A stretch of 64,000 bases of DNA from Uranotaenia lowii (taxonomy: Eukaryota > Arthropoda > Insecta > Diptera > Culicidae): assembly GCF_029784155.1 (NCBI RefSeq), contig NC_073693.1, positions 229,293,961 through 229,357,960 of the forward strand, written 5' to 3'. Shown piece by piece: positions 1-11,730 of the stretch. The position numbers were made by a program, and so were the translations under genes. How positions within the stretch are numbered: position 1 is the first letter of the stretch; the number at the start of each line of letters is the position of its first letter. The notes under the pieces are model-generated. The model was given only the letters and a program-made list of their open reading frames with translations. It did no database searches and was not told the DNA's origin.

Positions 1-157
1 GGAATTGAAAGCCAAAATTTGTCGGATGCCGATTAAACCATTCCAGAGCTCAAAAGTCATTGAAGGGTGTTCAAATGTCGCGACGATGGCTGGCCAACGT
101 TTATGAGCAATACGATCGGGATAATTAGAGCCGAAAATTAATTGAACCCATTCAAAC
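1..157 (-). CDS. Possible host exon, cut by the window edge
   Basis: Read on the minus strand, an open frame runs from position 157 off the left edge for 52 codons without a stop. Its composition looks coding, with many Trp, Pro, His and Arg codons in otherwise AT-rich DNA; near the start it reads FEWVQLIFGSNYPDR. Immediately upstream is a plausible splice acceptor: a pyrimidine-leaning stretch ending in CACCCAG at 158-164. I do not recognise the family. Stops lie close upstream in the same frame, so if real this is an internal or last exon. It could equally be a fragment of an unrecognised transposon. Confidence 0.3.
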
Positions 158-399
158 CTGGGTGACAGAACAAACGGTCATATGAAATTCCGAGCATATT
201 CGTAGAAAGTCTAGAACTTATGTTGATTGAAATGTCTTTTTTAAGTTTACTCTCCCTTGATTTTTCCCCAATTTTGTTCATGTTTGTCTCTTTTCCTCAT
301 AATAAGTTGATGCAAAGAAAACTCAAGAATAAGTTCGAGAATTCACGGAGTAAAAAGTATAGTATTTCCAACAATAATCCACTTATATTCAATCCTATA

Positions 400-745
400 T
401 CTGATTGCTTCTCGACCAACTATAACTATCAAACTATCAACAATACATATAATAAACAGTCTAATTGATTTCGTACATTCAACAATAAATATAATACATT
501 AAACTATGGTTGTATGATCAATTTCGTGCATTCAACTATAAATACAATACTATAATGTACGATTGATGTCATACATTCAACAGTAGTTATAGTAGTTTCA
601 ACCTGATTATATGATTGGTTTGATTATAAATTTGATAGATTCATCTATCATAATATGATTGATTGATTTATAAATATGAAAGATTCAATTCTATTTCTAT
701 GATTGATTCAATGAGGTCCACTATAAATATTGTAAATTTGAATTC
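400..745 (+). repeat. Left array of ~55-60 bp degenerate tandem repeat
   Basis: Several degenerate units share the core TGATTTCGTGCATTCAACTA followed by TAAATATAAT. The same unit recurs at 9060-9420 in the opposite orientation. The pair behaves like inverted subterminal arrays of one large element later broken by insertions. Confidence 0.55.
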
Positions 746-869
746 TGTTTATATTGGAAGTTATCATTTCTTAAGATGTTTTTTTGCGATATAATTTTTT
801 TTGGTATTTTCGGTTTAATTTTCTTTTAATTTATTATTTCAGTACATCTAGTTTGTTTTAGCTGCCACG

Positions 870-1421
870 ATGCTAGAGCTGACCGGAAATCCCGATATCC
901 ACGTCCTAGTTCCTCTGCTGTTGTTCTCTTTGCATCTTGATGCATTTACCCAGCAAGTTTTGCGTCTTAACAAATCGGTCCCGGAAGACTTTCTTAGAAG
1001 TCCGTGCTTCTGCACCCGTCAAAGATTGACCTTGTGGGGGGAAAATTCACTCAATATCTTGACATCAATCTATCATACGCTGACTTACCTATGCTAGTTT
1101 CCATGCTTGGCGTCGCTCCTCAGATTTGCCCGTTCAGAGTAAGAGCGTGTATTTTTTTCGCTGTGCTCTTCCCAAACGGAGAATCTTTAAAAAATGCTCA
1201 GTTACCTCCAGAGCGACCAAGCGTCCACCCAAGTGTGGGCAAGAGAAGCAAGCAAACTGATGAAGTGCGTTCTCGGTGCAGATAAATTCGTTCGCACTCG
1301 GGCGAAAGAGAAGCTTTACAGAAAACTCGGTTTGTCTTCATCGGTTGCGTCTGGATCGATGTTTCGAAGTGCGTCAGAATTTACAATGCAAAACATAAAT
1401 CTAACGGAACTAAATCAATAA
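870..1421 (+). pseudogene. Unidentified open frames of a possible broken gene
   Basis: Three overlapping plus-strand frames (870-1097, 1004-1285, 1194-1421) occupy a stretch clearly richer in GC than its surroundings. The last, 75 codons, looks most coding-like: it is rich in Lys/Arg and Ser and contains VRTRAKEKLYRKLGLSSS. No family is recognised, and the change of frame suggests a decayed gene rather than an intact one. It lies just inside the left inverted array, so it may be the remnant protein of that element. An opposing explanation is a short host exon. No signal peptide or membrane segment is convincing. Confidence 0.25.
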
Positions 1422-2100
1422 CGCCAAAGGTAGTTAAGATAGAATGCTGGTGGCTTCGACAATATTGCTCTGTATAATAAAGCGCATTTTTTGATATGAA
1501 ATATAAAGTTTAGAGGTCCACCAATAGCAAGATATAAATCATAACTTTCTTGTTTAGCATTTTAGAGCTTAAGTTTTTTCCACAAAGTTATTTATCTCAA
1601 TAAAACACACAACTTTGCTAAACATGTCAAAGTTCTACAATCTTAACCCAAGGAGATACGGTTAAATTAAAAAAAAAGAAAACTTTACAAAAAGTTATTG
1701 TTTTTATCGCGCTACTTTTAATCTCTCCACTTTAAATTTTATATCAAAATATGCGAATTAACAACTTTGTCCAAAACACCTATCTGGTCATTCATGAGCG
1801 AGTTCCTCTAGATTGATGTTCTGCACCAGGACCAATGATTAGCTTCCAAAGCTTTCTTCGGTCAAAAAATATCGAAAACATAGCGGTAAAGAAAGATAAA
1901 TCCTACATTTTACGATTTGTGAAAGTTTTGCAGTTTTATTTCTTAAATTTGTCCCAGATCTCTGCGTAATTTTCACGTTTTGTTTAATAGACAAAGATTT
2001 TTGGAAAAATTTAGTAAATGTTACTTTGCGAATTGCTGCTTTTGTAAATTAATGCTACCCACGTACGATATTTAAAGTACATAAACCTAAGTATACAGCA
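1422..2100. other. AT-rich spacer, no gene seen
   Basis: No coding frame or clear repeat boundary is visible. The stretch lies between the open frames at 870-1421 and the CCCGGAT-type repeat at 2105. Confidence 0.4.
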
Positions 2101-2104
2101 ATTT

Positions 2105-2460
2105 GCGGATGCCCGGATATTGTGAAAAAACTACTTGGATTTTGCCCAGCTTTATCCACATTATTTGGAAAATGAAACAAGAAAATCGAATTCAGTTTAA
2201 AATTGTTTGTCGAAAATTGGATTTGTGAAAGTTTGTTTCATCAAAAATCAAACCAAAACTTTTCTTCGTATGCTTTAAACATAAATGTAACACTGCTGAT
2301 GTGTTGCGACAAAAAATGTAAGCCGTTTTTCTTCACTATATAAATGTCTGGAATTTCCTCAGATTTTGCCGGATATTGCTCGTTTTTTTGGAATGGAAAA
2401 TTTCAGATTATTTACCCGGTTTTCACCAATAATTTGCCAGGAAGTGCCCGGCCCGGCTAC
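2105..2460. repeat. Fragment of CCCGGAT-type short repeat
   Basis: Carries the same GCCCGGATATTG, TTTTGCCCAG and GCCCGGCCCGG blocks as the better-preserved element at 54715-55162. The ends are degraded, so borders are approximate. Confidence 0.5.
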
Positions 2461-2662
2461 GTACAAAAATATTTTATACATAAACCTACATTGGACCTCT
2501 TCGACTGATGCACTAATCCGCACTGCATAGCGGCTTTTTTAAAGAAAACATTCCTGCATTGAAATCTTTCTGGCTTGAAACACTGAGCGGCACAGCAGCG
2601 TCGCTAGAGCACAATTTTCTAGCCAGCTCCTTCTCTTTTCTTTAGAGCGAGCGACGTCCACT

Positions 2663-5600
2663 CAGGCGCGGTCCTATGGGGGGGGGGGTGATCGGGGTGA
2701 TCACCCCCCCCCCCCCCAAGCGACAAAAAACCGTTACAAAATATTCGCAAACGCTGGAATTTCTAAGAAAAGCTCAAACATTTCCTAGTGGATGTTCTAT
2801 GGAATTTTCAAAATTTTCCACTCCGTGGGGGTGATTGTAAAAGAATTTATTAATTTCTTAACTTCTTAAAATTGGAAAAAAAATCGGTCCCCAAACTAAA
2901 ACCGCTGTAACTTGCAATCCCTTAGACCAATTTTCACCAAATTACTTTAGTTATGGCACCTACATTGTTTAATTCGAAATTGCTGACCATATATGAATCT
3001 TTTATAAATTTTTATACAATCATATCTATTCAATTTTCTAAAAACACCAAAAATACTACTTCTTAAATTAGAGGTGGTGAACAAAACCTGATAAAAATTG
3101 AGTTCAGAAATATACCTCCTAAAACAGGTTTTGAAACAAATGCTCCTAAAACTTGCCTATGCATTAATTTTTCCCAGATGAGATAAAACCAGAGATAATG
3201 ATATCCCGTCATAACTCGACTATTTTCTCGAGAACAAGGACTTTTCATTTATAAATAGTATAAGCTATATGAAATGAACCCTTTGTTATTTTTTTTTTCA
3301 TTTTAAATTATACATTATGTTTGAAAATATTAAATGCATGAAGCAAAAATACTATTTTTCACTTTTTTACTAAATCATTCGTTTCAATTTTGTAACTGTA
3401 TCTTTCGATTCAGTTACAATAAATTTTAAAATCTATGAAAGCTTCCGATTTAAGAGAAAACAAATAAGTTCTATAAGTTGCATACCTAAGAATTTGATTT
3501 TAATGATTTTGTTTTAGAATTAAATTTATATTTAGAAAATGAAGAATCGAAACAAGAGTTTATATTAATTAGTTTTTTCGAATCACGATTCAGCAATATA
3601 CTTCTGAAAAATAATTAAACATTCAGTTTTAAATTCATAGCAATTGTTAATTCTCAAATAAATGTTTGGATTTCAAAAGGTATTGTTGGAAAACGAGAAT
3701 CACTAAAATTTTGGTGAGAGTTTTACGGTGTTATTAAAACATTGTTGATAACTTGAGATTTTTTCACATGTATGTATTTTTTCATTTGTAAAACTACATT
3801 TATATCGAAAGGTTCTTTAAAGAGTTCTTAAATTGATAATTTTTAAACTGCTCAATATACAAATGACGAAAATTATCTTTTTGTCAATAATTGTTCGCAG
3901 TGAATATTAAAGATTCGCAGATTGTTTTATAAAAGGATGTATATGCTATTTAAAAGGATATCAAAATAAGTATGTAAGAAAGTTTGTTAAACTTCTCTTA
4001 TTTCTAATTTATTTTTTTTAAATATAAACCTCTAATAAATTTAAATGAAATTTATAAGGAAAGAGGAGAAGCAGTGTGCATCATGGTCGTGAAATATTGT
4101 TTTTTTATGAAGTATATCTAATCAAATTCATCCATTACTTTGATGATTTATCACATAAATCCAAAAAACTGTTTGAATCAATACAAATTTTTTGCTGATA
4201 TGAATTTTTTTTTTCAAAAACCCAATTTCAACCTCTTTTTTTATCAAAATGTTCAACTCCACATTCAATAGGGTTTTTTATGAATTTACATAGCCACAGA
4301 ATTAAAACTTTTTTAAATGAAAAGAATTTAAGAGCTTATTTTGATTTATGTTGGTGCCCTAAATTATTTTCAAATAGGTTAAACATTATTCAAGAGAATT
4401 CTGCACTTTTCTGACAAAACTTTTAAACATTACAATAAAAATTCGAAATAAGGGTTCATATCATATTTTTTCCGCAAGAACGCAAGTAATGTTGACTTCT
4501 GTGAATTTTTTTATTTAAGTTTTCTGTTTATTTACTGTTCCCAATTTTGTAAAATAATAGACTTTTAACGAATTTTTAAAGAAGTAATGACTACATAGGA
4601 TTTAAGATATTTCTCAAAGCAGAAACCAAATCGTTTTTCAGACTTCAGCAAATTTTTCAATAAAATAAAATCTTTGTTTTTTAAAACTTTCTTTAGTCAA
4701 TAATGTCAGAAATTCTTGTGTTTTAGAATTATTAAACACTGTAGATTTTCTTTAAGATCATTCATCATCATGAAAGTAGTATTTCTTAATTGAATAAAAT
4801 ATAATAAACAAGTTCAGAATCAGTTTTTTTTCATGTTAACTTGTAAGTGCTTCAGTTATCAATGATTGATTTCACTCAAAACTGATTCTTTTTAAAACTC
4901 CATATAAACTCCATATCACCAAAACGAGAGGTGATAAACAAAATCTAGTTGAAGTACGAGTTCTACTAAATCAATCATTAAAACATAGACACCAAAATGC
5001 TATCTCTGCTATATGCTACATCTTATTTTGGAAAGACGTTTTGATTAGAAAAATCATTTTTAAATGTTAATAACTAATCTTTTCCATCTCCATATTATAT
5101 TTAAATTTATGAAGAGTTAATCACCGTGATTTTGTTTGTTAATTTTATTTATCGACCTTATCGATGAAAATTCAAAGAACATAACTAAAAACATTTCAAC
5201 ATTTTGAAAATTCTTGTCAAATAGCAAGTTAGAAATGTATGGATATTGAAAATGAGAAAGTAGAATTTTTTAAGAAGCATTTTAATCACATGTCATCAGT
5301 TCATTCCTTATGGATAAAAAAATAAACAAATGAATAAATGAATAAATAAATAAATAAAAGGGTTCAGTTTCGTGTTTGATCATTTAAGAACTCTTCCATT
5401 TCCCGAATTGTACTTTGTCAGTGATGATAAGTTGTTGTTGTATTTTAAATACATAAAGCTATAAACTTGATAACTTGATAGAATTAATTATTTTCATTTT
5501 TAAATTAATCATCTACTAATTTCGAATGATTTCTCTGAAGTTCAAAATGGATATAATTTCCTCATCGATTATTCACATTTCAAATTGTTATTGAATAGTA

Positions 5601-6314
5601 TTTCAAATAGATGACATTACAGAGGAATTTTTCAACCGAAACTAAAATTGAAATTGAAGAAAAGAAATGTAAATTAATATGGTTGATAATTTACATTATT
5701 ATCAATTAAATATTCTGACCTGATCTGATTTTTTGTAAGAATTCGAGTTTAATTTCTTATCAAATCTGGTGTTATATTTGATCTATTCTTCTTCTGTGCA
5801 CTGATTGTTATGCCCGAAGCTTCAAATTCTGGCTTTATTCCAAATTTTAATTCGCATTTCGTTTTTGATGTTTTAAAAAATACTTGCTTGAATTTTTTTT
5901 TGTTCAGAATAAGTATCAACATTTCGAAGGAATTATTAATGACTAACCGGAAATAAAATTGATTTGAAATTTTGATTCTGATTTATTTGGATTCGTGATT
6001 ATGGGATTCAATACGGTTTTAGAAATCAATTTGCTTATATATTAATATTGTCCTTTTTTTTGGTATTTTATAGTTTCTAACAAAATTGAAATTCGAAATC
6101 CCCCACACATGGACGTGTCCATCGCACGGTGATGGTGTGCACCAAATGTTAAAGTCTCATTTGAAACTGCACACACACCCCCCCCCCCCTCCCCCATCCC
6201 CCCCCGCACTCTCCAAATGAACGTTTTTTTCGCAATATATTTACGTTATTGACTGATTTTTGAAAATTTGGAAAATCACCCCCCCCCCAAGAGCCAGCTC
6301 TAGGACCGTCCCTG
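2663..6314. mobile_element. hAT-like DNA transposon, non-autonomous or decayed
   Basis: Terminal inverted repeats of 14 bp match at 12 positions (left CAGGCGCGGTCCTA; right end, reversed, CAGGGACGGTCCTA) and begin with the CAGGG-like signature of hAT elements. The flanks are an exact 8-bp direct repeat, CGTCCACT, at 2655-2662 and 6315-6322, as expected for hAT integration. Just inside the left end a perfect hairpin is formed by 11 G, TGATC, a GGGGT loop, GATCA and 14 C (2678-2717); the right end has a matching C-run. The 3.65 kb interior is very AT-rich and holds no transposase-sized frame. Parts of about 4.8-5.8 kb resemble 37.7-39.5 kb, so this is a family with another, older member here. 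Confidence 0.72.
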
Positions 6315-6322
6315 CGTCCACT

Positions 6323-6580
6323 CGACCGTCAGAGCAACCGCAATCGGGCGCACTCGGCAAAAAGATTTGTGAACGTTGATCGGCTGAGCAGTGCACTCGG
6401 AAACCGAAATGATAAAAGTGTAATTCGTTCTCTGCTCTGTTCGGTTTGCGAGGTGTTGGACAAGCATGCTAGTTTCCTTTGAGAACCTGCCAAGATCACG
6501 TAAATGAACGTCGAGGATCACGTCGATTTCGCGGGCAGCCAGAGTAGGTGTACCATTCCCAATTCCAGGAACTGTAGGCC
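6323..6580 (+). other. Remnant of the disrupted element, GC-richer
   Basis: This stretch continues 2520-2662 across the hAT insertion. It is not recognisably part of the LINE that follows and may be 5' sequence of the older element bounded by the arrays at 400 and 9060. No coding function is assigned. Confidence 0.3.
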
Positions 6581-8426
6581 TTCTACAAGGCCTTCCCATC
6601 ACCCAGCTTTAGTGGTCTCACTCGATGTCACTAGAGTTAACGCTCCTATAGAGGAAACCGCTCCCTTCTACCAGGACTTCAAAATCGTCGACTACGAAGC
6701 TATCTCACTTGTCCTGGATTCTATCGAATGGGAGAACGAGCTCGATATGTCTAATCCCGATGCAGCCACTGCGACTTTTTCAAATATACTGAATTATATG
6801 ATTAACCGCCATGTTCCGAAACGTAGCTTATCCTCCAACCCTCGAGCTCCCTGGGTCACTAATCAACTGCGACAACTGAAGACGGCAAAAAACCGTGCTC
6901 TTCGAAACTTCAGCAAGCACAAATCCCTCTGCACAAAGGAAAAATACCGCAAGCTGATCACGGCGTACAAAAAAACTAGTAGGCGCTGCTACCAGAACTA
7001 TCTCCACCGACTTCAGCGTAATTTTAATACCAACCCGAGATATTTCTGGAAGTACGTTAAAAATCAGCGGAAAGAATCTGGGCTTCCGTCTCAAATGTTT
7101 TTGAACGGCCACACAGCGAACACCGATCTTGAAATATGCAACGCTGAGAAATTTTCTAGCGTTTTCACAACTGGGTCCATTTCCTCAGAGCAACTGGATA
7201 TGGCTCTAGGAAATATCACACCTCTAGACTCTACCTTAAACGGTATTGCTTTCGATGACGCAGCCATTTTAAGGGCGACAGCAAAGCTTAAAAATTCATC
7301 ATCTACGGGTCCGGACGGGATACCAGTTATCTTCTTGAAACGTTTCATGCAACACTGGCTGACTTCCATCAGACATATTTTTCGAGCTTCGCCGGACTTC
7401 GCAACCTTTCCCTCGCTCTGGAAAGAAGCTTACATGTTCCCTATTCACAAAAAGAGAAATAAGAAAGATGTGAACAACTACCGCGGAATATCAGCTCTTT
7501 GTTCGATAACCAAACTGTTCGAATTGGTTGTTCTGGATCCGATTTTCTCGTCCTCAAAACAATACATTTCCAATGATCAGCACGGATTTCTGCCGAAACG
7601 ATCCACGATAACAATTTTGCTGACTTTTACATCGTTCGTGCAAGATAGCATCACCATGAAGTCGCAAACTGATGCCATCTATACTGATCTGTCTGCTGCT
7701 TTCGATAAAGTAAATCACGTTATTGCTATTGCTAAACTCGAACGCTTAGGATTCTGTGGTTCCCTACTGGACTGGTTTCGAAGCTATTTAACGGGACGAA
7801 GGTTATCTGTGCAAACTGGAAATTACTTTTCAAGACAATTCTCCGCTTGTTCAGGTGTGCCCCAGGGAAGCCACTTGGGACCGATAATTTTTGTCATCTA
7901 TTTTAACGATGTTCTCACTCTATTGGACGGCCCAAAACTTGCGTATGCCGACGACCTCAAACTCTTCCACACCATCAATGGCCAAGACGATATCGATCTC
8001 TTGCAAAGGCAGTTCAACACCTTCGCTCACTGGTGTGACACCAACTGCTTGCCTCTGAACCACAGCAAATGTGCGGTCATTTCTTTTTCTCGCAAGCGGA
8101 ACCCTCTTCACGCAGAGTACACTCTTGGGAACGAAATCATCGCCCGGGTGGACCACATCAACGATCTGGGCGTTATCCTAGACCACCGGCTGGAGTTTAA
8201 GACTCATACGAATTACATCGTCGATAAAGCGTCTAGAAGTCTTGGCTTCTTATTTCGCGTAACAAAGGAGTTTAAAGATGTGTACTGCCTAAAAAGTTTG
8301 TATTGCAGCATAGTTCGCTCAACGCTTGAATATGCATCAGCAGTTTGGTGCCCATTTTACCAGAATGGAGTTGAACGAATAGAGACTATCCAGCGGCGTT
8401 TCATACGGTATGCCTGCGACACTTGA
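6504..8426 (+). pseudogene. CR1-type LINE reverse transcriptase, main segment
   Basis: RNA-directed DNA polymerase that copies LINE RNA at nicked target DNA. Visible in order: endonuclease tail at about residues 30-45; linker with basic segment; RT finger motif STGPDGIP at about 265; NNYRGIS; first catalytic Asp in TDLSAAFDKV at about 393; SGVPQGS at about 449; catalytic pair in YADDLKLF at about 480; thumb with LGVILDHRLEF; and the LEYASAVWCPF motif near 610. The FNDV plus YADDLKLF wording is like mosquito CR1 elements T1 and Q. The first codons probably lie upstream of the true LINE junction. The frame ends at a TGA (8424-8426), but the protein continues one frame over, so a base seems lost near 8412-8416. 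Confidence 0.85.
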
Positions 8427-8869
8427 ACTGGTTAGATCCGTTTCGTTTACCCAGTTACGAAAACCGTTGCCGCCTAATTGATTTAGACACGCTTCAAATT
8501 CGTCGTAACGCTGCACGTGCTCTAGTCGTAGCGGATCTCCTTGCGTCGAGGATTGACGCTCCCATGCTGCTGGAGGCTATTCCTCTCAGTGTGCGACCCC
8601 GAGGATTAAGGAACCAAAATCTACAGCTCTATGTTCCCATCCGGCTGAATAACTACGGAGCCAACAGCACTCTTATTGGAATTTTGAAAACTTTCAACCG
8701 CTTCGCCGAAAACTTCGACTTCGACGCTTCAAGGACTACTTTCCGAAGAAAAATTTTAATGGTTTCGAGAACTTTGTAGATTTAACTAGTTTTTAACTCA
8801 TTATTTTATGAAGTTATCATTAGGATCAACATGTGGTCCGTTGATGTTTTTACACAAATAAACAAATAA
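6580..8869 (+). mobile_element. 5'-truncated CR1-clade LINE (T1/Q-like)
   Basis: A non-LTR retrotransposon on the plus strand. The 5' part is missing: only the extreme end of the apurinic endonuclease remains (SHHPALVVSL near 6600, where SDHHP would be usual). Reverse transcriptase is nearly complete, and a 3' untranslated region of about 90 bp ends in AAATAAACAAATAAA at about 8869, a tandem tail typical of CR1-type elements. The 5' junction at about 6580 is estimated and no target duplication was found. One reading-frame break near 8415 makes this copy defective. Confidence 0.8.
8423..8779 (+). pseudogene. CR1-type LINE reverse transcriptase, C-terminal part
   Basis: Continuation of the preceding protein in the next frame; the usual motif RHLNW is read across 8417-8431. 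It contains the CR1 C-terminal domain with NRCRLIDLDTLQIRR and ends with a natural stop at 8777-8779 before the 3' untranslated region. No ATG is expected because this is not an independent gene. The single frame change is the only lesion I see in the C-terminal half. Confidence 0.75.
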
Positions 8870-8870
8870 A

Positions 8871-9059
8871 CACGACCGCTGCCAGGAATTGGTAAAGGAA
8901 AAAGTTTTCCCCATCGCTGGAAAGCGCTTGCGTTTTGTCACCGACGTCAAGAACTGCCGACTGAGATAGAAATTCGATTGCTGTAGGGGAGACGTACTGC
9001 TCTCACACTGACGATCTTTTTTAAATTTTTGTTGATGAACACGGATGAACACTATAGTA
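8871..9059 (+). other. Remnant downstream of the LINE; short coding-like frame
   Basis: Immediately after the LINE tail, one frame reads about 29 codons including KEKVFPIAGKRLRFVTDVKN before a stop near 8969. It may be a C-terminal piece of the old element that the LINE entered. Not recognised. Confidence 0.25.
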
Positions 9060-9420
9060 TTCAAGTATCAAACAATCAATCAAAGAAATAAAGTTTATAG
9101 TTCAATACTAAGAATCATATTTACAGTTCAATCAACTATACCACATCAGTTGAATCTATTCTATTGATAGTTTAATGTGCGACGTCAACCAGGTGTGTTT
9201 AGTTGAATCTATTATATTTATAGTTGAATGCCTAAAATCAATCATACAAATGTTGTTGAATCTATAATATTGACAATTGTATCAATAATATCATTACATT
9301 TGAATCCATTATATCCATAGTTCATTTCGTAAAGTCAATCATAAGTTTGTAGTTGAGTCTATTATATTTATAGCTGGATGTGACAAAATCATCTACGCTT
9401 TGATGATTGGTATAACCAGC
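9060..9420 (-). repeat. Right array of ~55-60 bp tandem repeat, inverted
   Basis: On the minus strand the units read TATGATTGATTTTAGGCATT and CAACTATAAATATAATAG, the same unit as at 400-745 on the plus strand. Removing the hAT-like element and the LINE leaves about 3.1 kb between the outer edges of the two arrays. Confidence 0.55.
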
Positions 9421-9881
9421 TGAAATAATTAGAACAACTGTGGTCTTTTTTCTCCGTGGAGAGAAGGGAACGGCTTTAACTCTTTTTTTTTTTCAAATAT
9501 CACGAGGATGTACCGAAACATGTGAAATATTTTGGGTTAGAAAAAGTATTTAAGATGGTTTAGTTCTCGTCAACTCTCAGAAGGTTGGGACATTGCAACC
9601 CAAGAAAGAAAAAACATAAGGTTTTCGAGAAATTGCGCTTAAAAGGTTTCGTTTTGTCCGCTTCCCATATCTTTTGTAGAAAATTTAGTTCGATCTTAAA
9701 AGATTGATGATAAAATTTCAACAATCTGAAATTTATATGAAAATAAAACTAAAATTGTTTGGTTTTTTAAGAACGAAATTTTTAATTAATGTTTCTTTAA
9801 ACAAAATTGATGTTGTGAGATGGTTTTATATACTTATCAAAAATTATAGTTATATTCAAAAACTGAACCGGAACATGGCGT
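9421..9881. other. AT-rich spacer
   Basis: No gene or repeat structure was recognised; long A/T runs only. Confidence 0.4.
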
Positions 9882-10294
9882 CATGGTTGCCGAAAAAAAT
9901 CTGTGTTTTTGACAAAAAAAAAATCTTGAATTCTGTGATTTTAACCTCAAATTCTGTGACAGTTTTCTGTGACGCTTTTTCTATGCATTTCATAAGGATG
10001 TCATGTCAAATCATGTCAAAAATCAACAAATTGGAATTTTCGTACAGCTTTAATTTAAAAAAAAATCAGTTTACATTACCTTGTTCTCATATTTACATGA
10101 ATTATAGTCAGAAACAAAAAGTCGAAAATGACGAATAAAAAATTATAATTTTGGAATTCTGTGCGAAATTTTGATAACCTGTGAATTTTGTGAAAATTCT
10201 TAAAATTCTGTGATCTGTGACACAGATTCTGTGATGAAATTTTGCTCAAAATTCTATGATAAAAAAGATTTTTCTGTGATTTCGGCAACCTTGG
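9882..10294. mobile_element. Short palindromic element (MITE-like) with GGTTGCCGAAA ends
   Basis: The left end has ATGGTTGCCGAAA and the right end TTTCGGCAACCTTGG, its near reverse complement. The interior repeats TTCTGTGAT several times in both arms. No transposase frame is convincing; the long frame crossing it looks like an AT-driven chance frame. No target duplication was identified. Confidence 0.5.
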
Positions 10295-10988
10295 GAGACA
10301 TAACAAAACTCAAACAATTTATAATTTGTTTTTCCAACCCTCATCCGTCCCTGAATAGTTTACCCGTTACAGTCCCTGGATTGTCAATTTGACAATCCCG
10401 TTTAAAACCAAAATATCTCTCTTGTTTCCCAATTTTTACAAAATTACAGTTTTGAATACCTCATTATGTAACTCAAATATGTCATCCAGACACTGCTCAT
10501 CTGCAACACTTCAGTTTTCTGTTATTTAAAGTCTAAGAAAAAATATCCGAAAAAACATGCTTCGGAAAAAAGACTGTAGATCAGCTACGGAATACTCAAA
10601 AGAATTTCACACTAAGAAAACTGAAGTTGGAAGCTATACGTTGCAAAAATAATTAAAAAAAGTGGTGTAAAAATATTTTTATTTTTCATATTTTTGTTAA
10701 GTATTGCCGTGCCAATGCAATTGCACTACTACAATCGATATTTAGTTTGCTTTTTTGCATTTGCAAAAAAGATCACCAGCACAAGAATATACCACCGCCA
10801 AAATTCCTGCTCATCTCAACTTCCGAATCATACCAATGCCAGTCTTCTGTTCCATCAAGATCCATCGGAAAGTACAAAATTATTCTGATTATCGGTCCAA
10901 GAAATTTACTTTCAATGATATTGATGAAATTCGATTTTTTTTTAATTTTGAGATCTTAGAATCTTTAAGGCGGTCACACGGTACCAAG
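10295..10988. other. AT-rich spacer with a short perfect hairpin
   Basis: Apart from a 9-bp stem with a 3-base loop at 10378-10398 (GGATTGTCA / TGACAATCC) I see nothing. Small open frames at 10.7-11.0 kb look like chance. Confidence 0.4.
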
Positions 10989-11690
10989 TACCGTAAACTG
11001 GGGTAACTTTGATCGACATGACATTTTTGCAGATAATCATCATTAAATAAGTATTTAGTTAAAATATCTGTAAACTGTTAACTACGTTTGAAAGCCTGTA
11101 AATTTAGTTACAAAAAAGCGAAATTTTGTTTTTATTAGAAGATTCTTTATATTACTTAAAATATAATTTTAAATCTTAGAAAATCTGTTTTTTTTTTAAG
11201 GCTCACAAACAAAAATTTCTCCTGATCAAATTCAAGCGTTGAGGGGCAAATGGGTTGTTTTATTTGAAAGTTCATCTTTTTTCTTTATTATGGTCAAGTT
11301 TAAGTGTAATTTTTATGGTCATTTGATGATAATTTTTGGATATTGAAATAAAACGGTCATTTTCCATGAAAAAGCCCGTATATAAAAAAAAATGGCTAGA
11401 AACCCTATCAAATGGTTAAGTTTGGATAAGAAAAGAACAAGGGAACAGTACGAGGACTTAGGAAATTGCATGAAAGTAAAATTTTATTTGTTTTTGAAGC
11501 CAAAAAATATTGAGAAATGTTCATAATTTTTGCCCCTAAATGTATACAGCAACGTTGTCCATCTTTCAAGTATATTTGTTTTTGAAAGAAAACGTTGAGA
11601 AATTCAATTGAGTCCCAACAATAAATTTGAAGATGTTGAGAAACTTAAAAACTATAGTGATCTAAGTTACCCCGAAACTCGAAATCTAGT
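10989..11690. mobile_element. MITE-like element, GGGGTAACTTTGATC family, copy 1
   Basis: The left end contains CTGGGGTAACTTTGATC and the right end GATCTAAGTTACCCC in inverted orientation. The interior shares blocks with 34155-34930, including TTTTTGCAGA near the left end and a GCCCCTAAA block followed by a GTTGTCCAT block towards the right. Confidence 0.55.
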
Positions 11691-11730
11691 TTTGTAACAA
11701 ACATTGAATTATAACAACCAATTGTATATA

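Noticed and set aside
6300..6602. 100-codon minus-strand frame and other frames opposite the CR1 LINE
   Set aside because: Antisense shadows of the LINE and of the older element; no independent evidence.
9704..10138. 144-codon plus-strand open frame
   Set aside because: Very rich in Lys/Asn/Ile/Phe as expected from AT-rich DNA, and it overlaps the palindromic element at 9882; no family resemblance.
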